DNA from: Desulfohalobiaceae bacterium
GTDB lineage: Bacteria > Desulfobacterota > Desulfovibrionia > Desulfovibrionales > Desulfothermaceae
Direction: 5' to 3'
Length of the DNA: 10,716 nucleotides
NCBI GenBank assembly: GCA_021737525.1
Contig: JAIPDU010000032.1
Span: 1 to 10,716 of the forward strand
In this document: positions 6,215-10,716 of the stretch, in pieces
Layout of the letters: the number at the start of each line of letters is the position of its first letter
Numbering within the stretch: position 1 is the stretch's first letter
Position numbers and translations under genes: made by a program
Notes under the pieces: generated by a model
What the model saw: the letters and a program-made list of their open reading frames with translations, nothing else
Database searches by the model: none
Told to the model about the DNA's origin: nothing

Positions 6215-6238
6215 TTCCGCATCCTACTTCGAGCGGAA
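6215..6238 (-). other. Stem-loop in the 5' UTR of the RRM gene
   Basis: TTCCGC (6215-6220) and GCGGAA (6233-6238) form a perfect 6-bp stem with a 12-nt loop. On the leftward mRNA it begins about five bases after the predicted start of transcription. Its 3' side runs directly into AAGGAG, a second ribosome-site-like sequence too far from the ATG to be the main one. It may stabilise the mRNA or tune translation. Confidence 0.4.
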
Positions 6239-6249
6239 CCTGGTTGAAA

Positions 6250-6278
6250 ATTATTTCGGGTTCGAAAAGGATTGTCAA
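6250..6278 (-). promoter_or_regulatory. Near-perfect sigma70-type promoter of the RRM gene
   Basis: Read on the minus strand, TTGACA (6278-6273) matches the -35 consensus fully. AATAAT (6255-6250) matches the -10 consensus at five of six positions, and the spacer is exactly 17 bases. Transcription would begin near 6243, giving a 5' UTR of about 65 bases. A small inverted repeat (TTTCG 6254-6258, CGAAA 6263-6267) overlaps the -10 box and spacer and could be an operator. Confidence 0.7.
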
Positions 6279-6300
6279 GAGAAAAATTCCATTTTATAGG
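6272..6300 (+). promoter_or_regulatory. Divergent sigma70-type promoter for the ispG operon
   Basis: TTGTCA (6272-6277, five of six) and TATAGG (6295-6300, four of six) are spaced by 17 bases. The -35 box shares the heptamer TTGTCAA (6272-6278) with the -35 box of the leftward RRM promoter. Transcription would begin near 6307. It is weaker than the opposing promoter. Confidence 0.5.
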
Positions 6301-6306
6301 CACCCG

Positions 6307-6487
6307 AACAGCAGTAAATTCTCCACACTGGAGCCCTTTTTCTCAAGAAGTGGATCCCTCAAGGCGAGCTTCACCCTGATTCAAGGCAGGGAGTACAGGG
6401 CGCTGAGAAAAACGATTCCCAACTTAAATCGCGGCCCAACTGAAGACGGGGGCCGTCCGGTTGAGACCACGGAGCAGAAAACCGATC
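6307..6487 (+). other. Leader of the ispG operon
   Basis: About 180 bases separate the predicted transcript start from the ispG ATG. A short stem CTCCA/TGGAG (6321-6325 and 6329-6333) with a 3-nt loop is followed by CCC and five T (6337-6341), which looks like a weak attenuator or terminator. No leader peptide or known riboswitch was recognised. A frame running through from 6244 is a shadow of ispG. Confidence 0.35.
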
Positions 6488-7627
6488 ATGACCCGGAACG
6501 CAGACCATCCCCTCAGGCGGCTCCCGCGGCGGCCCACCCGCAACCTGGATCTGGGGGGCGTGGGAATCGGCTCGGACCACCCGGTGCGGGTGCAGAGCAT
6601 GACCAACACGGACACTCGCGATGTTCAGGCCACCCTGGCCCAGATCGAATCCCTGGCGGGGGTCGGATGCGAGATCGTCCGCCTGGCGGTGCCCGACAGC
6701 GAAGCTGCCCACGCCCTGCGTCATATCCGGGCCGGCAGCAAGGTCCCCCTGATCGCGGACATCCATTTCGACCACAAGCTCGCCCTGGCCTCCCTGGAGG
6801 CCGGAGTGGACGGCCTGCGCATCAACCCCGGCAACATCGGATCCGAAGATGCAGTGAACCGCGTGGTGGACGCGGCCCGAGCCGCGCATACCCCCATTCG
6901 CATCGGGGTCAACAGCGGGTCCGTGGAAAGGGACATCGCCCGCAGGCACGGCGGGCCCGTTCCCGGGGCCTTGGTGGAAAGCGCCCTGAGGCATGCGGCC
7001 TTGCTGGAAAAGCGGGGGATGCACCAGATCAAGATCTCCCTCAAATCCTCCTCCGTGCCGCAGACCGTGGCGGCGTACAAGCTCCTGGCCCAAAAAACGG
7101 AATACCCGCTGCACATCGGGATCACCGAGGCCGGCACCCTGCTCAAGGGCAGCGTCAAAAGCGGCATCGGCCTGGGGATCCTGCTCTACGAGGGCCTGGG
7201 CGACACCCTCCGGGTCTCCCTCACCGGCGCTCCCGAGGACGAGGTCCTGGTGGCCTGGCAGATCCTGGGTGCGCTTGACCTGCGGCGACGGGGCCCCGAG
7301 ATCGTCTCCTGCCCCACCTGCGGCCGCACGGAGATCGACCTCCTGGACCTGGCGAGACGGGTGGAGAAACATTTGCAATCCGTAAGCGAGACCTTTACCG
7401 TGGCTGTTATGGGGTGTCCGGTGAACGGACCCGGCGAGGCAGCGGAAGCGGACATCGGCATCGCCGGGGGTCGCGACTGCGGGATCATCTTCCGCAAGGG
7501 CCGGGTGCTCCGCAAGGTCTCCGGAGACCGGAATCTCTTCCCCGAATTCTGCCGGGAGCTGGACAGATTCCTTGCCCAATTGCGAGAACAAACCACGGAA
7601 AGCGACGAGGACAAGCCATGCGACTGA
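6488..7627 (+). CDS. ispG: 4-hydroxy-3-methylbut-2-en-1-yl diphosphate synthase
   Basis: IspG (GcpE) converts MEcPP to HMBPP, the substrate of IspH, using a [4Fe-4S] cluster in the cytoplasm. From ATG at 6488 the product has 379 residues (E. coli 372). It contains VQSMTNTDTRD (35-45), the TIM-barrel strands LIADIHFD (88-95) and RINPGNIG (111-118), and the iron-sulfur domain with C275 and C278 (SCPTCGR), C310 (MGCPVNGPGE) and E317, the four cluster ligands. The ribosome site is weak: GGAG lies 13 bases before the ATG. A TTG at 6461 would add nine residues and cannot be ruled out, but the family does not need them. The gene overlaps proS by 10 bp and heads the ispG-proS-xseA operon. Confidence 0.96.
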   Translation: MTRNADHPLRRLPRRPTRNLDLGGVGIGSDHPVRVQSMTNTDTRDVQATLAQIESLAGVGCEIVRLAVPDSEAAHALRHIRAGSKVPLIADIHFDHKLALASLEAGVDGLRINPGNIGSEDAVNRVVDAARAAHTPIRIGVNSGSVERDIARRHGGPVPGALVESALRHAALLEKRGMHQIKISLKSSSVPQTVAAYKLLAQKTEYPLHIGITEAGTLLKGSVKSGIGLGILLYEGLGDTLRVSLTGAPEDEVLVAWQILGALDLRRRGPEIVSCPTCGRTEIDLLDLARRVEKHLQSVSETFTVAVMGCPVNGPGEAAEADIGIAGGRDCGIIFRKGRVLRKVSGDRNLFPEFCRELDRFLAQLREQTTESDEDKPCD

Positions 7628-9354
7628 GCCAGTACTATGTCCCCACTCTGCGGGAGGATCCAGCCGAAGCCGACGTGATCAGCCACAAGCTCCTTTTGCG
7701 TGCCGGAATGATCCGCAAGCTCACCTCCGGGCTGTATTCCTTCCTTCCCCACGGCTTCCGGGCCCTGAACAAGATCTGTGCCATCGTGCGCCGGGAGATG
7801 GACGCTGCGGACTGTCAGGAAGTCCTGCTCCCCTTTGTCCAGCCGGCCAGCCTATGGCAGGAGACCGGCCGCTGGGAGGTCTACGGCAGTGAGCTTCTCC
7901 GGCTCAAGGACCGCCACCAGCGGGACTACTGCCTGGGCCCCACCCACGAGGAGGTGATCACCGACCTGGTCCGGGACGAGATCCGCTCCTACCGGCAGCT
8001 GCCGGTCAACCTCTACCAGATCCAGACCAAGTTCCGGGACGAGGTCCGTCCCCGATTCGGTCTCATGCGCTGCAGGGAATTCATCATGAAGGATGCCTAT
8101 TCCTTCGATCGCGACGAAAATGAGAACGAGGAAAGCTACCGCACCATGCAGCGGGCCTACGAGCGGGTCTTTTCCGGCCTGGGCCTGTCCTTCTGCGCGG
8201 TGGAGGCGGATTCCGGTCCCATCGGCGGGAGCCAGTCCCACGAGTTCATGGTCCTGGCCGAGACCGGGGAGGACAGCCTGGTGCTCTGCTCCGGGTGCGG
8301 GTATGCGGCGAACCTGGAGAAGGCCGAGGTCTCGCCCCCCCAAACCGGCAACGCGGAGACGAACTGCCCTGACCCGGAGCTGATTCAGACCCCGGGCATG
8401 CACACCGTCGCCGACGTGGCAGCCTACCTGCAAATTCCCCACAGTCGTGTTCTCAAGACCCTGCTCTACAAGGCGGACGACGCGTCCGTGGCCGCCCTTG
8501 TTCCCGGGGACCGGGAGATAAACGAAACCAAGCTGGCCAACCTCCTCGGCGCAAGCGAGCTGGAGCTGGCCCACGCCGAGGCCGTGCGCAGCTGGAGCGG
8601 AGCCGAGGTGGGCTTCTCCGGCCCCCTGGGCCTGTCCGTGGATCGCATCCTCGCCGACCACACCCTCCTGAGGGAATCGGACTGGGTTTGCGGGGCCAAC
8701 CAGGACGACGCCCACTACCGCCACGTCCGTCTGGACCGCGACGCGAGCGTGGAGCAGTACGCGGATATCTCCACCATTCGCGAGGAGGATGCCTGTCCCA
8801 AATGCAACAGCGGACTCACCCTCCACAAGGGAATCGAGGTGGGACACGTCTTCAAGCTGGGGACCAAGTACAGCTCCGCCATGAACGCCACCTACCTGGA
8901 CGCGGAGGGACGGGAGCGCCTTATGATCATGGGCTCCTACGGGATCGGGGTCACCCGCCTCCTGGCCGCGGCCATCGAGCAGAACCACGACCAGGACGGA
9001 TGCTTCTTCCCGCCGCCCATAGCCCCCTTTGAGGTGGAGCTCGTCCATCTCGCTCCGCAGGACGAGACCCTGGCCGCTGCCGGGGAAACCCTCCGCTCCG
9101 CCATGGAGGGGATCGGCGCGGACGTGCTCCTGGACGACCGGGATGAGCGGGCCGGTGTCAAGTTCAAGGACGCGGATCTGCTCGGCTCCCCTATGCAGGT
9201 TATCGTGGGCAAAAAAGGGTTCGAGCAGGGCATGGTCGAGGTCAAGGACCGCAAGTCCGGGGAGCGGACCAGCCTCAGCCTGGATCGTTTCTCCAGCGAG
9301 TTCTCCGCCTGGCGCAACCGCGTCTGGCACGAGACATGGAGACTGGAGAGCTAA
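7618..9354 (+). CDS. proS: Prolyl-tRNA synthetase, bacterial type with editing domain
   Basis: ProRS charges tRNA-Pro with proline. The 578-residue protein (E. coli 572) is the long bacterial form. It shows LTSGLYSFLPHG (35-46), LGPTHEE (106-112), the class II motif 2 region TKFRDEVRPRFGLMRCREF (137-155), then the inserted cis-editing domain (about 225-390) with K280 in VLKTLLYK matching the editing lysine. Motif 3 is MGSYGIGVTRLL (438-449), and the anticodon-binding domain lies at the C-terminus. Cysteine pairs at C224/C227 and C393/C396 flank the insertion, as often seen in this form. ATG at 7618 fits the conserved N-terminus and has GAGG seven bases upstream; an open frame extends further upstream only as a shadow in ispG. 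It overlaps ispG by 10 bp and ends 6 bp before xseA, so the three genes are almost certainly one transcript. Confidence 0.97.
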   Translation: MRLSQYYVPTLREDPAEADVISHKLLLRAGMIRKLTSGLYSFLPHGFRALNKICAIVRREMDAADCQEVLLPFVQPASLWQETGRWEVYGSELLRLKDRHQRDYCLGPTHEEVITDLVRDEIRSYRQLPVNLYQIQTKFRDEVRPRFGLMRCREFIMKDAYSFDRDENENEESYRTMQRAYERVFSGLGLSFCAVEADSGPIGGSQSHEFMVLAETGEDSLVLCSGCGYAANLEKAEVSPPQTGNAETNCPDPELIQTPGMHTVADVAAYLQIPHSRVLKTLLYKADDASVAALVPGDREINETKLANLLGASELELAHAEAVRSWSGAEVGFSGPLGLSVDRILADHTLLRESDWVCGANQDDAHYRHVRLDRDASVEQYADISTIREEDACPKCNSGLTLHKGIEVGHVFKLGTKYSSAMNATYLDAEGRERLMIMGSYGIGVTRLLAAAIEQNHDQDGCFFPPPIAPFEVELVHLAPQDETLAAAGETLRSAMEGIGADVLLDDRDERAGVKFKDADLLGSPMQVIVGKKGFEQGMVEVKDRKSGERTSLSLDRFSSEFSAWRNRVWHETWRLES

Positions 9355-9360
9355 GCCCCT

Positions 9361-10689
9361 ATGGCCGGGATCTATTCCGTAAGCCAGATCACCCGGGCCA
9401 TCAAGGAGGATCTGGAGACGCGCTACCCCTTCCTCTGGGTCCAGGGCCAGATCGGAACCCTGTCCCGTCCGGGCTCGGGCCACATCTACTTCACCCTCAA
9501 GGACAGCGAGGCCAGCCTGAACGTGGCCTGGTTCCGATCCAGCCAGACCCGTTCCGGGATCGCTCCCCAGTCCCTGGAAAGCGGAGCCGAGGTGGTCTGC
9601 GCCGGACGCATGGCTGTCTATCCTCCTCGCGGCGTGTACCAGCTCATCGCCGACCTGGTGGAGGACCGGGGCGTGGGGAGCCTGCAGCTGCAGTTCGAGG
9701 CCTTAAAGCGCAAATTGGCCGGACAGGGCTATTTCGCCCCGGAAAACAAGCAACCCCTGCCCTCGCACGCCGCTCGCGTGGCAGTGGTGACCGCTGCGGA
9801 TTCCGCCGCGCTGCACGACTTCCTGCGGCTGTCCCGCCGCAGGGGCTGGCCCGGAGAGATCCGGATCCACCCCACCCCGGTGCAGGGCGACGCCGCCCCG
9901 GACAGCGTGGCCAGGGCCGTGGACGAGGTCAACAGTCTGGGCTGGGCCCAGATCCTGGTTCTTATCCGGGGAGGGGGGTCACTGGAGGACCTCTGGACCT
10001 TCAACACGGAGACTGTGGCCCATGCTCTCTATCGCTGCGGCATTCCCGTGCTGACGGGAATCGGCCACGAAGTGGACCTCACCATCGCGGACATGGTTGC
10101 GGACACGCGCGCCTCCACACCGAGCCATGCGGCACAGCTCCTCTGGCCGGAGCGGACGGAGATGATGCAGCAGGTGGACGAGGCCGAGGCCGCCCTTTAT
10201 CAGGCCTGGAAAAACAGATACACTCGACTCCGCGACGAGCTCGAGGAGCTGTCCCGCGCCCTGTCCTGGCTCTCCCCGGTCAGGCGCCTGCAGCAGCTGC
10301 GGCAGACTCTGGAGCTGCAGGAAGCCGGGCTGCGTCGTTCGGCAAGCTTTCTGCTGCAGACCAAGCAAGGCCGCCTGCAACAGCTCGTCGACCGCCTGCA
10401 GCGCACCTTCGGCCCCGACGGCTGGCGCGTCCGCGAACAGGCGGTCCGGAGCCTGGAGGAACGCCTGGAGGCGGCTGCAAAGGCTCATCTGCAAAACAGA
10501 AAGAACGAGCTGAATCGGACCGCGGACCGGCTCGAGGCACTGGATCCCCATCTGCCGCTGAAGCGGGGCTACAGCCTGGTTACCGTGGACCGCAGCGGCG
10601 AGTTCCTCCGGAACGCGGAACAGGTGGATTCCGGAGAGGAGGTGAGCATCCTCACCGAGAGGGATCGCATCGGGGCCCGAATCAAATAA
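9361..10689 (+). CDS. xseA: Exodeoxyribonuclease VII large subunit
   Basis: XseA forms the catalytic part of exonuclease VII, which degrades single-stranded DNA from both ends and works with the small subunit XseB. The 442-residue protein (E. coli 456) has the N-terminal OB-fold (about 4-100: YSVSQITRAIK, LWVQGQI, GHIYFTLKD) and the nuclease core. That core carries AALHD with D153, RGGGSLEDLW (203-212), TGIGHEVDLTIADMVADTRA (232-251) and TPSHAA. A long charged coiled-coil region follows (about 265-410), then the C-terminal RGYSLV segment. In the segment 142-153 the protein has VVTAADSAALHD where most homologues have VVTSxxGAA, a modest departure. The ATG at 9361 has GGAGAG ten bases upstream, within the end of proS. 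The gene is complete. xseB is not in the window and may follow. Confidence 0.95.
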   Translation: MAGIYSVSQITRAIKEDLETRYPFLWVQGQIGTLSRPGSGHIYFTLKDSEASLNVAWFRSSQTRSGIAPQSLESGAEVVCAGRMAVYPPRGVYQLIADLVEDRGVGSLQLQFEALKRKLAGQGYFAPENKQPLPSHAARVAVVTAADSAALHDFLRLSRRRGWPGEIRIHPTPVQGDAAPDSVARAVDEVNSLGWAQILVLIRGGGSLEDLWTFNTETVAHALYRCGIPVLTGIGHEVDLTIADMVADTRASTPSHAAQLLWPERTEMMQQVDEAEAALYQAWKNRYTRLRDELEELSRALSWLSPVRRLQQLRQTLELQEAGLRRSASFLLQTKQGRLQQLVDRLQRTFGPDGWRVREQAVRSLEERLEAAAKAHLQNRKNELNRTADRLEALDPHLPLKRGYSLVTVDRSGEFLRNAEQVDSGEEVSILTERDRIGARIK

Positions 10690-10691
10690 GC

Positions 10692-10707
10692 AATCGGTGA
10701 ATCGGTG
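10692..10707. repeat. Short tandem repeat at the window edge
   Basis: AATCGGTG is repeated exactly twice (10692-10699 and 10700-10707), starting two bases after the xseA stop codon, and is followed by a degenerate TGTCAGTGT. The repeat may continue beyond the window; two units alone could be chance. Confidence 0.4.
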
Positions 10708-10716
10708 TGTCAGTGT

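Noticed and set aside
6258..6268. GGGTTCGAAAA resembling a tRNA T loop
   Set aside because: No acceptor, D or anticodon arms can be paired around it, and the bases lie in the spacer of a well-formed promoter.
1..10716. A novel defence, mobile or biosynthetic gene system
   Set aside because: All ten genes have clear family assignments and all but the small RRM protein are standard core functions; there are no unassigned coding stretches large enough to hide another system.

Overview
This is a GC-rich stretch of bacterial chromosome carrying only conserved housekeeping genes. The protein sequences and gene order suggest a sulfate-reducer-type Deltaproteobacterium (Desulfobacterota, most likely Desulfovibrionales). 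The main clue is the ispG-proS-xseA operon, an arrangement I associate with Desulfovibrio-like genomes. That placement comes from memory and was not checked by a search. I see no prophage, transposase, CRISPR array, toxin-antitoxin pair or defence genes.

Layout: (1) 1-233, the C-terminal end of RNase III (rnc, +). (2) 234-664, the space between convergent genes, holding a roughly 200-bp gene-free repeat element with imperfect terminal inverted repeats and three internal hairpins. (3) 665-3412, a leftward three-gene block read ttcA-like, then dus, then ispH: two tRNA-modifying enzymes and the last enzyme of the MEP isoprenoid pathway. (4) 3413-5702, a rightward block rpoZ, dnaJ, moaC. It starts with a near-consensus sigma70 promoter and a leader of about 260 nt with strong secondary structure; dnaJ and moaC overlap by 8 bp. 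(5) 5703-5932, the gap between convergent genes: a 91-bp palindromic repeat element, a bidirectional intrinsic terminator and two further perfect hairpins. (6) 5933-6178, a small single-RRM RNA-binding protein (leftward). (7) 6179-6487, a divergent control region in which two sigma70-type promoters share one -35 heptamer. (8) 6488-10689, the tightly packed rightward operon ispG-proS-xseA, followed by a short tandem repeat at the window edge.

Functional themes: IspG and IspH catalyse the last two steps of the MEP pathway and are both [4Fe-4S] enzymes, but lie in separate opposite-strand operons. RNase III, Dus, the TtcA-like protein, the RRM protein and ProRS all act on RNA. RpoZ and DnaJ serve transcription and protein folding, and MoaC serves molybdenum/tungsten cofactor synthesis. 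The novelty lies between the genes: two different palindromic repeat elements, a candidate structured leader or small RNA before rpoZ, and the compact divergent promoter. I see no new multi-gene system.
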